DNA of 64,000 bases from the NCBI GenBank assembly GCA_031291305.1, contig JARLJH010000007.1, positions 1 through 64,000 on the forward strand. The letters are read 5' to 3'. The translations under genes were made by a program, and so were the position numbers. Of this stretch, positions 11,644 to 19,647 are shown in pieces. Below the pieces are notes generated by a model, which did not search any database, was not told the DNA's origin, and saw only the letters and a list, made by a program, of their open reading frames with translations. This DNA comes from Rhodoferax sp. (GTDB taxonomy: Bacteria; Pseudomonadota; Gammaproteobacteria; Burkholderiales; Burkholderiaceae_C). How positions within the stretch are numbered: the stretch's first letter is position 1; every line of letters begins with the position of its first letter.

Positions 11644-11733
11644 TGGCGGAAGCTGTGAGATTCGAACTCACGGATGTCGTAAAACATCGCCGGTTTTCAA
11701 GACCGGTGCCTTAAACCGCTCGGCCAAGCTTCC
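11644..11733 (-). tRNA. tRNA-Ser (anticodon TGA)
   Basis: A 90-nt class II tRNA on the minus strand beginning GGAAGCTTGGCCGAG and ending in an encoded CCA. The acceptor arms GGAAGCT/AGCTTCC pair perfectly. The anticodon loop CTTGAAA within ACCGGT...ACCGGC gives anticodon TGA. There is a long variable arm and the T loop TTCGAAT is intact. Confidence 0.97.
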
Positions 11734-11849
11734 ATGTTTTTATTGTAACTTGGAGTCTCGCCACACATTGCACTCACGAGCGCGATGGCGCGTGCTTTAT
11801 GATTTGGCCGATGAATCGCACCGGTTCAAGCCCACCCCAAGGAAACCCC

Positions 11850-12233
11850 ATGAATGTCATCCCTGCAGAGAGCCATCGCCTGTTTTCGCGCGTACCTTTC
11901 AGTGCTGCCGTTACGCTGCACTTGCCAGGCAAGACGCTGGAGGTTACCTTGCTAGACATCGCACTCAAAGGTGCCCTGGTGCAGACCAGGGTGCCGGAAG
12001 CTATTCAGCTTCAGGCACCCTGCCGTTTGATGCTGCCGCTGTCCAACGACGGTGAAACGATAGAAATGGCGGGCACCGTGGCCCACTTGAATGACTGCCA
12101 CGTGGGACTTCGATGCGAGCACATGGACCTTACGAGCCTCACATTGCTGCGCCGCCTGCTGGAACTCAACACCGGAGACGCAGACTTGATGGACCGCGAA
12201 CTGTCACAGCTTTTCGCGCCCCGACCAGCCTGA
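11850..12233 (+). CDS. PilZ-domain protein
   Basis: A 127-residue protein whose N-terminal RLFSRVPFSAAVTL and following beta-strand pattern (LLDIALKGALVQ) match a PilZ domain, the fold that commonly binds cyclic-di-GMP. The N-terminal RxxxR-like element is incomplete (RLFSR), and the second motif, usually D/NxSxxG, reads DIALKG, so binding of the nucleotide is uncertain. The start follows an AAGGAAA; a longer frame would add 17 residues. It lies alone between tRNA-Ser and a convergent gene. Confidence 0.7.
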   Translation: MNVIPAESHRLFSRVPFSAAVTLHLPGKTLEVTLLDIALKGALVQTRVPEAIQLQAPCRLMLPLSNDGETIEMAGTVAHLNDCHVGLRCEHMDLTSLTLLRRLLELNTGDADLMDRELSQLFAPRPA

Positions 12234-12257
12234 TGCCCTGCCGGGACACAATTCCAA

Positions 12258-13481
12258 TCAGGCCACGTTGCACTCTCGGCGAAGCAACGCCAGCGCGTCA
12301 GTCAGCTTGCTGTCGTGGTCACTGAGCAGCGTGACCTGCGCTTCTGCCACAAAGTCCTGCCACAGGCTGGCATAGTCTTCCTGATGCTGTTCGGGCGCAT
12401 GCGCCAGGATGTATTCGCGGGCCAGTTCTGGGTGAAAACCGGTTTTGCGGAGCTTGCGAATCAAGCTGGCTGCGGACTTGTCGGTGAGCAGGGTTTTGGG
12501 CGCAGCGCCCGCCGCCACACACACAAACAGAGTTAACAAGGTGCTGTCGTCGCCATGGCCCTGGGTGAGCTTTTCCCAGGCGGCTGAACGCAAGCGGTCA
12601 TGCTGCCCCACCTCACTGAGCGCGTCCTCAATCCAGAAATAGCGACCCATGAAGGCCGGGGTTTGGTCAAACAACTTGCGGATCGGCAAACGGGCGTCCA
12701 GCAGCTTGGGCAGGTCGCCCAGCACACTTTGGCGCACCGACTCCGCAGCGTCAACAAGATCGGGAGGAAGGTCTTTAGACAACGTCAGAGCAGCAGCCAC
12801 TGCAGCCAGGTCTTTGCGACGCAAAGCAGCAATCATCTTTTCAAAACTCGGCCAATCGGGTATCTCTTTGCGCCGCGTAGCTTTAGCCAGCAATGCGGTG
12901 CGGATCACGGCCTCGGCGTCTGGTTCATGGTCTTGCAGTTCATCAGCGGACAAAGCCAATTGATCCGCCATCCATAGTGCGACATCAACTACCCGAGCAA
13001 CACGCTGACGCGATGCCAACTCGGCTTGCACTTCAGCAAAACTCGCCAGCGACCAACGCGCCAACTGCGGGATGTGGCGGTCAGAAAAACCTCCGCGCTC
13101 ATTCATGCCAAAGTGGGTGTTTTGCGGCATGACAATCAGCGCCTTGAGCATGTCTGAGCCCGCTTTGGAGCGTGACAAAAACGAGTTATCGCGCAGCAAG
13201 GTAGCCGCCACCCGCAAGTCGCCGTCGCTGGCGAACTGCAGGTGCAAGCTGACCAGATTGACAATGCGGTCGCGCGCTTTCTCAAGCTCGGGGCGCAGGA
13301 ATTCACTACCGAAGTACCGCGCGATTTGCACCATACCCTTAGGCGCATCTTCGGCAATGGCATCCAGTTTGGAGCGGTCGATCTGGCCGTGCTGCACGCC
13401 AAACAACAGGGCTTTTTCAAAAAAAGGGCGGCTGTCAAACAGCGAGACGGTGCCTGCGGTTGGCGCGGATGAAGATATCAT
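12258..13481 (-). CDS. Conserved hypothetical protein, mostly helical
   Basis: Not recognised. The 407 residues are predicted to be mainly alpha-helical, soluble, and without signal peptide or membrane segments. Conserved-looking stretches include FFEKALLFGVQHGQI at the N-terminus, ATLLRDNSFLSRSKAGSDML near the middle and PAFMGRYFWIEDALSE towards the C-terminus. It is the last of four minus-strand genes that start with a J-domain protein. A REP-like repeat separates it from the preceding gene, so it may or may not share their transcript. Confidence 0.75.
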   Translation of the reverse strand: MISSSAPTAGTVSLFDSRPFFEKALLFGVQHGQIDRSKLDAIAEDAPKGMVQIARYFGSEFLRPELEKARDRIVNLVSLHLQFASDGDLRVAATLLRDNSFLSRSKAGSDMLKALIVMPQNTHFGMNERGGFSDRHIPQLARWSLASFAEVQAELASRQRVARVVDVALWMADQLALSADELQDHEPDAEAVIRTALLAKATRRKEIPDWPSFEKMIAALRRKDLAAVAAALTLSKDLPPDLVDAAESVRQSVLGDLPKLLDARLPIRKLFDQTPAFMGRYFWIEDALSEVGQHDRLRSAAWEKLTQGHGDDSTLLTLFVCVAAGAAPKTLLTDKSAASLIRKLRKTGFHPELAREYILAHAPEQHQEDYASLWQDFVAEAQVTLLSDHDSKLTDALALLRRECNVA

Positions 13482-13483
13482 TC

Positions 13484-13528
13484 TTTATAGCAAACAAGCC
13501 AGGTGGATTGAGGGCTACAGGGCTAAAT
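13484..13528 (+). repeat. REP-like intergenic repeat, copy 4
   Basis: TTTATAGCAAACAAGCC...GAGGGCTACAGGGCTAAAT, a divergent member retaining the AGGGCTACAGG end. It fills the 41-bp gap between two minus-strand genes and supplies the stop codon (CTA on the plus strand) of the upstream one. Confidence 0.6.
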
Positions 13529-14266
13529 CGCGGATTCTTCGTCCGACTCGCGCGCAGCCGGGGTGGCTTTGCCCAGGTCGGTATCGCGGGTTTCAACCTT
13601 ACCATCGGCCTCTTCTTGGTCCTCAGCGTCCAGGCCCAGTTCAAAGGCGCGAGCCTTGGCGCGCAGCACCACCAGCATTTCGATGAACAGGTCGGGCAGT
13701 TCGTGGCGCAGCAGCCAGGCAAGCTGCATCCAGTCCTGATCGGCTACATCCTCCTGTTCAACGCGCGGGCGTGCCCAGGCGTTGGCGCGCAGGTCATCCT
13801 CCGAGATCATGTCGCCGTCGTCCTCTGCGGTGTCGAAGGTGCCGATGCGGGCAAAGGCTTCGATGCGGCTCCACTTTTCTTCAAAGTAATCGGCCAGCGC
13901 CTCACTGCCACCTTCCAAGTCACCAATGGCCGTCAGAAATGCAAGCGGGTCGGCATCGTCGCGAAATATCACCGAGTTCATCATGCCGCGCAGATGGGTG
14001 CGCGTCAGGTCACGGTACTGTTTTTCAATGACCACGGCACGAGCGAACTGCTCGGGGGTGAGCATCAGGTTAATGATGGATGACTTGGAGTTGTCGTACT
14101 CGCGAATCACAGCCAGCACGTCTTTGGGTGGCAGCTGCGCCAATACCTCCATCAATGCGCCGTCACCCTGCGTGTCGGCCAACTCAACCAGTGCATGCTC
14201 TGCGCCGACGATGTCACCGGCGGCAATCAGGGACTGGGTTTTTTCGATCAGGGCCAAATGCTGCAT
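13523..14266 (-). CDS. Conserved hypothetical protein in J-domain cluster
   Basis: Not recognised. A 247-residue helical, acidic protein. The N-terminal region (IEKTQSLIAAGDIVGAEHALVEL, then MEVLAQLPPKDVLAVIREY) looks like short repeated helical pairs, reminiscent of MgtE-N or armadillo-like scaffolds, though this is only a resemblance. The C-terminal 50 residues are highly charged. The start was chosen at the ATG preceded by AAGGAGT and placed so that it follows the upstream stop codon by one base (TGATATG), indicating tight translational coupling with the preceding gene. Confidence 0.75.
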   Translation of the reverse strand: MQHLALIEKTQSLIAAGDIVGAEHALVELADTQGDGALMEVLAQLPPKDVLAVIREYDNSKSSIINLMLTPEQFARAVVIEKQYRDLTRTHLRGMMNSVIFRDDADPLAFLTAIGDLEGGSEALADYFEEKWSRIEAFARIGTFDTAEDDGDMISEDDLRANAWARPRVEQEDVADQDWMQLAWLLRHELPDLFIEMLVVLRAKARAFELGLDAEDQEEADGKVETRDTDLGKATPAARESDEESAI

Positions 14267-14267
14267 A

Positions 14268-14849
14268 TCACTCCTTGCGGTCAAAACCTTGGTCTTCGAG
14301 CCAGTCTGCGCTGGCGTCATCGTGTTCCTGATCGTTCTTGAGCGCGTGATCATCATCGGCATCAAAGTCATGACCGTGATCGAGGTGACGTGCGCTGGCA
14401 CGCGCGCCTTGCTCACCTAGTTCATCGTGCCCCTCTTCAGGGTGATCCTGGTGGTGCGGCGTCGGCCGCTGGTACAAGTACTCAAGCGTGGCGGCCACGG
14501 TCATGAACCAGTCGCCCTGCGGCTGCTTGAGCAGCACGCTAGCCATGTCTTTAGCCCAGGGCGTCAGTTGCACAGCGTCTGCCAGGCTGTCCCAGTCCGG
14601 AAACTCATCGGACTCCAGCGTCAGCAGCTGCTCCATCACCGCTGGCATTTCAAAATGAAAGCCCCCATGAAAGGCGACGGCCACCATCTCGGGGGCGGAC
14701 TCCATCATCTGGCTCAAAAAAGCAATTTGGCCGCGTTTTTCCAGCAGGCGCTGGCGCAACACATCTTTACCTTCGGAGTCCGAAGCCAGGTCATCAATCT
14801 CGGCCTGGTAGGACGAGCGTAAAGCGCGAAAAAAAGCAGACATGCTCAT
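14268..14849 (-). CDS. Conserved hypothetical protein with acidic His-rich tail
   Basis: Not recognised. A 193-residue soluble protein. Its first about 130 residues look helical (MSAFFRALRSSYQAEIDDLASD). The C-terminal 60 residues are rich in His, Asp and Glu (PTPHHQDHPEEGHDELG, HLDHGHDFDADDD), a composition that could bind divalent metals. The start follows GGAAG by 8 nt and lies 25 bp after the J-domain gene stop; a longer frame would overlap that gene. It is coupled to the downstream gene. Confidence 0.75.
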   Translation of the reverse strand: MSMSAFFRALRSSYQAEIDDLASDSEGKDVLRQRLLEKRGQIAFLSQMMESAPEMVAVAFHGGFHFEMPAVMEQLLTLESDEFPDWDSLADAVQLTPWAKDMASVLLKQPQGDWFMTVAATLEYLYQRPTPHHQDHPEEGHDELGEQGARASARHLDHGHDFDADDDHALKNDQEHDDASADWLEDQGFDRKE

Positions 14850-14874
14850 AGCATTACTTCCAGTGGGACCAACC

Positions 14875-15156
14875 TCAGACAAGGCGGCCAAAATAATCAT
14901 TCCAGATGGTGCGAGCCGTCTCGATCGGACTATCGAGCAGGTTGCGCTGGCGGTTGTCATCATAGGCTTTGCGCCGTGCGGGATCGGTCAGCACGTCATA
15001 CGCCTCTTGCACAGCCCGAAAGCGTGCTGGCGCTTCAGGAGCTGCGTTGCGGTCGGGGTGATGCAAAGAGGCCTGCTGTCGAAACGCCTTCTTGATATCA
15101 GTGAGGGATGCGGAACTGGGTAAACCCAAAGCAGCGTAATGATCTTTATGCGGCAT
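14875..15156 (-). CDS. Small J-domain (DnaJ-like) protein
   Basis: A 93-residue protein consisting of little more than a J domain: DHYAALGLPSSASLTDIKKAFR, the essential HPD in ASLHHPDRNA, and FRAVQEAYDVLTDPARRKAYDD. J domains stimulate the ATPase of Hsp70 (DnaK). The C-terminal 25 residues (SPIETARTIWNDYFGRLV) could bind a client. It lacks the Gly/Phe and zinc-finger regions of DnaJ, so it is a specialised co-chaperone. It heads the cluster of unknown genes that follows on the same strand. Confidence 0.9.
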   Translation of the reverse strand: MPHKDHYAALGLPSSASLTDIKKAFRQQASLHHPDRNAAPEAPARFRAVQEAYDVLTDPARRKAYDDNRQRNLLDSPIETARTIWNDYFGRLV

Positions 15157-15211
15157 GAGGTGTTTTCATAGACTGGTGCATGTGCCCGGACCTGATCTAC
15201 GCAGGATTGCT

Positions 15212-15287
15212 TGGTGCGGCTGGCGGGGATCGAACCCACGACCCTTGGCTTCGGAGGCCAATACTCTATCCACTGAGCTACAGCCGC
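15212..15287 (-). tRNA. tRNA-Arg (anticodon CCG)
   Basis: A 76-nt tRNA on the minus strand with acceptor arms GCGGCTG/CAGCCGC, discriminator A and an encoded CCA. The D arm is GTAGCTCAGTGGATAGAG, the anticodon stem TTGGC/GCCAA with loop CTCCGAA gives anticodon CCG, and the T arm is GTGGGTTCGATCCCC. Confidence 0.98.
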
Positions 15288-15365
15288 ATCCTTGGTGCGA
15301 GGCCCGGATTGTAGGAGGTTTCAAGGTCAAGGCTTGCATCGGATACAACATCATGCATGTATTTG

Positions 15366-15410
15366 CCACCTAGCCCTTATACATAAAGGGCTATTAACTA
15401 TTAGTTTTGT
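15366..15410 (-). repeat. REP-like intergenic repeat, copy 5
   Basis: On the minus strand AACTAATAGTTAATAGCCCTTTAT followed by ATAAGGGCTAGGTGG, a clear hairpin. Its first TAA is the stop codon of the minus-strand gene beginning at 15937. Confidence 0.8.
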
Positions 15411-15937
15411 AACAAACAGGGGCTTTTGACATACCCAAATGTCACCGGCAACGCGGCACTTGATATCTCTTGTGGCGCCCAGTGGCCCAACTCCACGGCG
15501 TCAGCCGCCTGTCCCATGTCTTGCGTGTGCACCAGGCCAAACCCAGTGTCAGCTTGCAGAAACAGGTGACCCAGCTCATCGAGCCAGCAGCTCTGTATGC
15601 TGGCGCTGCGACCCACGTGGTCTTTGACTGAGCCGTCCGGCTGCAGGCGCCAAATCAGTGGTGTGGCCTGCAGTTCGACATACACGCGCTGCGGCCCATT
15701 CTGAAAGAACCAGCGACCCTGATCGTCAGCATGGTAGTTACGGCCTATGAAATCGATCAGTTTGTCGTGCTGCAACAGCGAGCCCTTGCTGCCAGGTTTG
15801 CCGCTGTCGAACGCCCCCAGTGCCTGCGCGCGGTCATCGCGCATGTACCAGTTGCCACGGCTGTCCAGCCCCAGCCAGCCGTAGCAGTCCGGCACGTTGG
15901 GCCATTTGGTCATGGCTTGCTTGACGATGTCATCCAT
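15401..15937 (-). CDS. Conserved betaproteobacterial protein of unknown function
   Basis: A 178-residue cytoplasmic protein beginning MDDIVKQAMTKWPNVPDCYGWLGLD. It carries tryptophan-rich beta segments (RGNWYMRD, GRWFFQNGPQRVYVEL) and a DELGHLFLQ motif. I recognise the N-terminal MDDIVKQAMxKWPNVP pattern as a DUF family widespread in Burkholderiales, but no function is known. The start follows AAGGAAT and overlaps the end of the hydrolase gene by 8 bp, so the two are translationally coupled. Its last codon and stop lie in a REP-like repeat. Confidence 0.8.
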   Translation of the reverse strand: MDDIVKQAMTKWPNVPDCYGWLGLDSRGNWYMRDDRAQALGAFDSGKPGSKGSLLQHDKLIDFIGRNYHADDQGRWFFQNGPQRVYVELQATPLIWRLQPDGSVKDHVGRSASIQSCWLDELGHLFLQADTGFGLVHTQDMGQAADAVELGHWAPQEISSAALPVTFGYVKSPCLLQN

Positions 15938-16856
15938 GTGGGATTCCTTGCGTGTCGAGCCACCCACCCACTTGCTCTGGCAGGGCGCGTAGGTGGCCGG
16001 GCGGATTGCCCCGGGCAAAGCCCACGTGTCCCCCATGGCGGGGTTGCCACAACGTGACAAATGACCCAACGTTTACGGCCTGCGGCAGACTGCTGGCGGG
16101 TACGAACGGATCATTTTTCGCGTTAACAACTAGGGTTGGCACCTGGATGCAGGCGAGTTGTGGCTTGGCTGATGCTCTGGCCCAGTAGTCGTCTGTGTTT
16201 TTGAAACCGTGCAGCGGTGCTGTGAAGATGTTGTCAAAGGCATACAAATCATCTGCATCGCGCATGGCCTGCGCATTGAAAAGGCCTGGGTGTTGCTGTA
16301 GTTTGAGCAGTGCCTTGGGTTTCATGCTGGCCAGAAACATGCGGGAATAAACCTGCCGATTGAGTCCGCGCCCGATGGCGCGGCCACTGGCCGCCAGGTC
16401 CACCGGAGCCGAAATGCTGGCCACGGCATCTACCACATGGCCTGCCTGGCTACCGGCCTCTTCGGCCCAGCGCAGCAAGGCGTTACCACCCAGCGAGACA
16501 CCCACGGCCAGTATCCGACCCGCATGCTTTTGGCGCAGGCCTTGCAGCACCCAGCCGATTTCCTCATAGTCGCCCGAATGATAGGCTCGCGGGGCCAGGT
16601 TGATCTCGCCGCTGCAGCCCCTGAAATGCGGCACCACATAATTGAAGCCACGCTGGCGCGCATAGTCCGCAAACGCCAGTGCATAGTGACTGGAAGATGA
16701 TCCTTCCAGCCCATGAAACATCACCAGCAAGGTGTCAGTCGGTGGCACAGCCAGCCAGTCCAGATCGATGAAGTCTCCGTCTGGCGTGGCCCAACGCTCG
16801 CGCAGATAACACGTGGAACTGTGCCCCACGGCCGGTCGCTTGCGTCGGCTGTACAC
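15930..16856 (-). CDS. YheT/ABHD-type alpha/beta hydrolase, start displaced by a repeat
   Basis: Hydrolase with the YheT family pattern HGLEGSSSSHY, HFRGCSGE and nucleophile elbow VSLGGN, plus a C-terminal catalytic HGGHVGFA. The first standard start codon is a GTG giving MYSRRKRPAVG, 308 residues. Yet the family's conserved N-terminal segment continues upstream in frame as APWWLPGGNAQTIWPAV up to 16904. A REP-like repeat begins exactly there. Between the upstream in-frame stop (16950-16952) and the GTG there is no ATG, GTG or TTG; only ATC (16914-16916), ATA (16905-16907) or ATT could serve. The gene is therefore either started at a rare codon or N-terminally shortened. Confidence 0.75.
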   Translation of the reverse strand: MYSRRKRPAVGHSSTCYLRERWATPDGDFIDLDWLAVPPTDTLLVMFHGLEGSSSSHYALAFADYARQRGFNYVVPHFRGCSGEINLAPRAYHSGDYEEIGWVLQGLRQKHAGRILAVGVSLGGNALLRWAEEAGSQAGHVVDAVASISAPVDLAASGRAIGRGLNRQVYSRMFLASMKPKALLKLQQHPGLFNAQAMRDADDLYAFDNIFTAPLHGFKNTDDYWARASAKPQLACIQVPTLVVNAKNDPFVPASSLPQAVNVGSFVTLWQPRHGGHVGFARGNPPGHLRALPEQVGGWLDTQGIPHG

Positions 16857-16899
16857 CGCAGGCCAAATGGTTTGCGCGTTGCCGCCAGGAAGCCACCAA

Positions 16900-16953
16900 G
16901 GAGCTATGTAGTTGATAGCTGCTTCCTCTTTATCAACAAGGGCTACAGGTCAA
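16900..16953 (+). repeat. REP-like intergenic repeat, copy 6
   Basis: GAGCTATGTAGTTGATAGCTGC followed by TTCCTCTTTATCAACAAGGGCTACAGG. One end lies 2 nt from the stop of the downstream-facing NTF2-like gene; the other abuts the conserved N-terminal codons of the YheT-type gene. Confidence 0.75.
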
Positions 16954-16954
16954 T

Positions 16955-17404
16955 TTAATGCAAAACATGGGAAGAGTCGGAGATATCCTCAGACTCGCTC
17001 GCACCGCCGGCGCTGACGTGGTGGGCGACCAGGCGCCAGCCCTGCGCCGTCTTGTGGTACACGTTGGTGGCGATGGCGTACGCATCAACGGCGCCCTCAT
17101 TGGTGAGGATGTCGATGCGTTCACGCACACTGTGCACGGCGCTGGTCATGGATTCGATCTTGCGCAGCGCCTCCATCTGAATACGCACACCGCCGTTGCT
17201 GAGCACCGCGTCAAAAGCAGCGCGCACCGCACCTAGTCCCACCAAACGCGGACTTCCTGGATGAACACAGATCACGTCATCCTCGTCGGCCCAGCAAGCC
17301 ATGAGGCGCTCAATGTCACCTGTTTGCAGCGCTTCGTAGAAGTTGGCCTCTGTTTCGTCAGCAGTACCTCCTACGATAGGGGACTTCTTGATAGCTTTGG
17401 ACAT
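16955..17404 (-). CDS. NTF2-like (SnoaL/DUF4440-type) protein
   Basis: A 149-residue protein with the cone-shaped NTF2-like fold signature: DETEANFYEALQTGDIERLMACWADEDDVICVHPGSPRLVGLGAVRAAF, then VHSVRERIDIL and YHKTAQGWRLVAHHVSAG. Family members include ketosteroid isomerase-like enzymes and small ligand-binding proteins; the substrate cannot be inferred. The ATG giving MSKAIKKSP was chosen; an upstream in-frame start adds 24 residues without family similarity. Confidence 0.8.
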   Translation of the reverse strand: MSKAIKKSPIVGGTADETEANFYEALQTGDIERLMACWADEDDVICVHPGSPRLVGLGAVRAAFDAVLSNGGVRIQMEALRKIESMTSAVHSVRERIDILTNEGAVDAYAIATNVYHKTAQGWRLVAHHVSAGGASESEDISDSSHVLH

Positions 17405-17562
17405 AAGTTGGGTTGCGTTCTGATGAGATCCGATTTTGCCTTTGTTTGCGTTGCACCGCGCCACCGTCAAAAACACACGTTTCTTCTTGATTTCTGCCCA
17501 GCCACCGCAACGTGGCGATGCACGCGTATGCTACCGTCGCTTTTTTTAGCCTGGAGATGATT

Positions 17563-18150
17563 ATGAAGCGCTGGTTTTTGATGTTGGTGACTATTCTGAT
17601 ACTCAGCGGTTGCGGCTACAACGATTTTCAAAGTCTGGACGAGCAGACAAAATCAGCCTGGAGCGAGGTGCTCAACCAATACCAGCGGCGTGCCGACTTG
17701 GTGCCAAACATCGTGGCCACTGTCAAGGGCGAGGCTGCATTTGAACAAGACACCCTCACCAAGGTGATCGAAGCACGCGCCAAGGCCACGTCGATTCAGG
17801 TCACACCCGAGACACTCAACAATCCCGAAGCTTTCAAGAAGTTTCAGGCCGCACAGGGTGAGCTTGGCTCTGCGTTGAGTCGCCTAATGGCGGTGTCTGA
17901 ACAGTATCCCAGCCTCAAGGCCAATCAGGCGTTCAGCGATCTGCGAGTGCAATTGGAGGGCACAGAAAACCGGGTCACGGTAGCACGCAATCGTTATATA
18001 CAGGCGGTGCAGCAGTACAACGTGCTGACGCGTAGTTTTCCCAGCAACCTGACCGCCATGGTGTTTGGCTACCACGCTAAAGAGGGTTTCACAGTGGCAA
18101 ACGAGGCTGCGATCTCCACCCCACCTGTGGTTGACTTCTCCAAAAAATGA
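17563..18150 (+). CDS. lemA: LemA-family lipoprotein
   Basis: A 195-residue protein with a lipoprotein signal (MKRWFLMLVTILILSGC, lipobox cysteine at residue 17). It is followed by the LemA coiled-coil domain: GYNDFQSLDEQTKSAWSEVLNQYQRRADLVPNIVATVKG. The function of LemA is poorly defined; it is often coupled to TPM-domain proteins, as here. A GGAGATGATT precedes the chosen ATG. The stop overlaps the next start by 4 bp (ATGA). Confidence 0.93.
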   Translation: MKRWFLMLVTILILSGCGYNDFQSLDEQTKSAWSEVLNQYQRRADLVPNIVATVKGEAAFEQDTLTKVIEARAKATSIQVTPETLNNPEAFKKFQAAQGELGSALSRLMAVSEQYPSLKANQAFSDLRVQLEGTENRVTVARNRYIQAVQQYNVLTRSFPSNLTAMVFGYHAKEGFTVANEAAISTPPVVDFSKK

Positions 18151-19037
18151 GCCGTATTCTGTCGGCTTTGTTCGTAGTTATGCTGGGGTGGATGTTCACC
18201 CTAGGGACCGCCTTTGCACAGCTGGCTGTGCCGGCGCTTACCGGGCATGTGGTGGACACGACCCAGACGCTGTCCACTTTGCAGCGCAATCAGCTGGAAG
18301 CCAAACTGACGGAGTTTGAACGAGTCCACGGCTCGCAAGTGGTGGTGCTGTTGGTTCCGAGCACTCAGCCAGAAGATATCACCAGCTATGCCAACCGGGT
18401 AGGTAATGAGTGGAAAATTGGGCGTAAGGAAGTGGGTGATGGTGTGTTGCTGGTGGTCGCCCTCACTGACCACCGGGTACGCATTGAGGTTGCCAAGACG
18501 CTGGAAGGCGCCATTCCCGACCTGGCGGCCAAGCGTGTGATTGAACAGGCCATCACGCCGCGCTTCAAACAGGGCGACTACGCTGGCGGACTAGATGCTG
18601 CGGTGGTCCAGATCATGGCTTTAGTCTCAGGCGAAGCATTGCCTGCACCGAGCCAAAGTGCCCAACGCGGCAGGTCCCCTGGCGACGGCTTCAACTGGAT
18701 GGATCTGGGCATATTCCTGTTTATTGCAGTTCCCGTTGTGGGGGCGGTGGCCAAAAGTATTCTGGGTTCCCGGCTAGGTTCCGTTGCCACTGGGGTTGTG
18801 GCCGGCGGCATCGCCATGTGGATCACTGCGAGTCTGTTGATTGCCGGACTTGCCGGGGTAGCGGCAATGGTCTTTGCACTGCTTTCTCGTGCCACTGTCG
18901 GCGGGCGTGGCGGCCTGGGTGGTGGCGGATTTGGTGGTGGCGGTTTCAGCGGTGGCAGCTCTGGCGGCGGCGGTGGCGGATTCCGCTCCGGTGGCGGGGG
19001 TGATTTTGGTGGCGGTGGCGCCTCGGGAGGTTGGTGA
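18147..19037 (+). CDS. TPM-domain protein with Gly-rich C-terminus (YgcG type)
   Basis: A 296-residue exported membrane protein. It has a signal peptide to about residue 26, a TPM domain (LTGHVVDTTQTLSTLQRNQLEAKL, then VVVLLVPSTQPEDITSYA and KQGDYAGGLDAAV), two predicted transmembrane helices around residues 190-250, and a tail of Gly-Gly-Gly/Ser/Phe repeats. TPM domains occur in proteins of membrane-protein quality control and cell-envelope maintenance. It overlaps lemA by 4 bp and the next gene by one base, forming a three-gene operon. Confidence 0.9.
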   Translation: MSRILSALFVVMLGWMFTLGTAFAQLAVPALTGHVVDTTQTLSTLQRNQLEAKLTEFERVHGSQVVVLLVPSTQPEDITSYANRVGNEWKIGRKEVGDGVLLVVALTDHRVRIEVAKTLEGAIPDLAAKRVIEQAITPRFKQGDYAGGLDAAVVQIMALVSGEALPAPSQSAQRGRSPGDGFNWMDLGIFLFIAVPVVGAVAKSILGSRLGSVATGVVAGGIAMWITASLLIAGLAGVAAMVFALLSRATVGGRGGLGGGGFGGGGFSGGSSGGGGGGFRSGGGGDFGGGGASGGW

Positions 19038-19558
19038 TGCTGACAAGGCTAAAAAGAGTTATCAAGCACCGCTGGCAGGGTGAGCGCGTGCTGTCCAAAG
19101 TGTTGCCGCCTGATGCATTGGCCCAGCTTACCCAGTCCGTACGCGCCAGCGAACGACTGCACAGCGGCGAGATCCGGATCTACGTTGAAGCAGAACTACC
19201 GTTCAGTTACCTTTGGCGGACTGCCCCCTTGGAGCAGATCATTCGCAGTCGTGCAGTCAGTGTGTTTGGCAAGTTGCGGGTCTGGGATACCGCTCACAAC
19301 AACGGCGTGTTGATCTATCTGTTGATCGCTGAACAAGCGATAGAAATTGTGGCGGATCGGGGTTTAAACGACAAGGTGAGCCCTCAAACATGGCACGCAT
19401 TGGTGCAGACGATGCGAGGCGCGTTTCGGCGCGGTGACTTTGCGGCAGGGCTAAGCTCGGTCTTCCAGGAAGTGCACGGCTTGTTGCTCGCTCAGTTCCC
19501 ACTGTCACCCGGCGAGACGAATCCCAATGAGTTGCAGGACGAGCCAATACTGCGTTGA
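19037..19558 (+). CDS. Second TPM-domain protein
   Basis: A 173-residue protein without a signal peptide. TPM-like features are HSGEIRIYVEAELP, VWDTAHNNGVLIYLLIAEQAIEIVADRGLNDKV and FRRGDFAAGLSSVFQEVHGLL. It is the third member of the lemA-TPM-TPM operon, its ATG sharing a base with the preceding stop (TGATG). Such short soluble TPM proteins commonly follow the membrane-bound one. Confidence 0.88.
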   Translation: MLTRLKRVIKHRWQGERVLSKVLPPDALAQLTQSVRASERLHSGEIRIYVEAELPFSYLWRTAPLEQIIRSRAVSVFGKLRVWDTAHNNGVLIYLLIAEQAIEIVADRGLNDKVSPQTWHALVQTMRGAFRRGDFAAGLSSVFQEVHGLLLAQFPLSPGETNPNELQDEPILR

Positions 19559-19576
19559 TTGGGTCGGCCTCCATTG

Positions 19577-19603
19577 AAAAACCCCGCGCCTGCGGGGTTT
19601 TCT
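19577..19603. terminator. Bidirectional intrinsic terminator
   Basis: Perfect 10-bp stem AAAACCCCGC/GCGGGGTTTT with a GCCT loop. It has T-runs on both strands and lies between the convergent TPM operon and the atp operon. It can serve both. Confidence 0.9.
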
Positions 19604-19647
19604 ATACTCAAATGCCCTACGCTATGGGCAGAGCTATCTAGGCCGAT

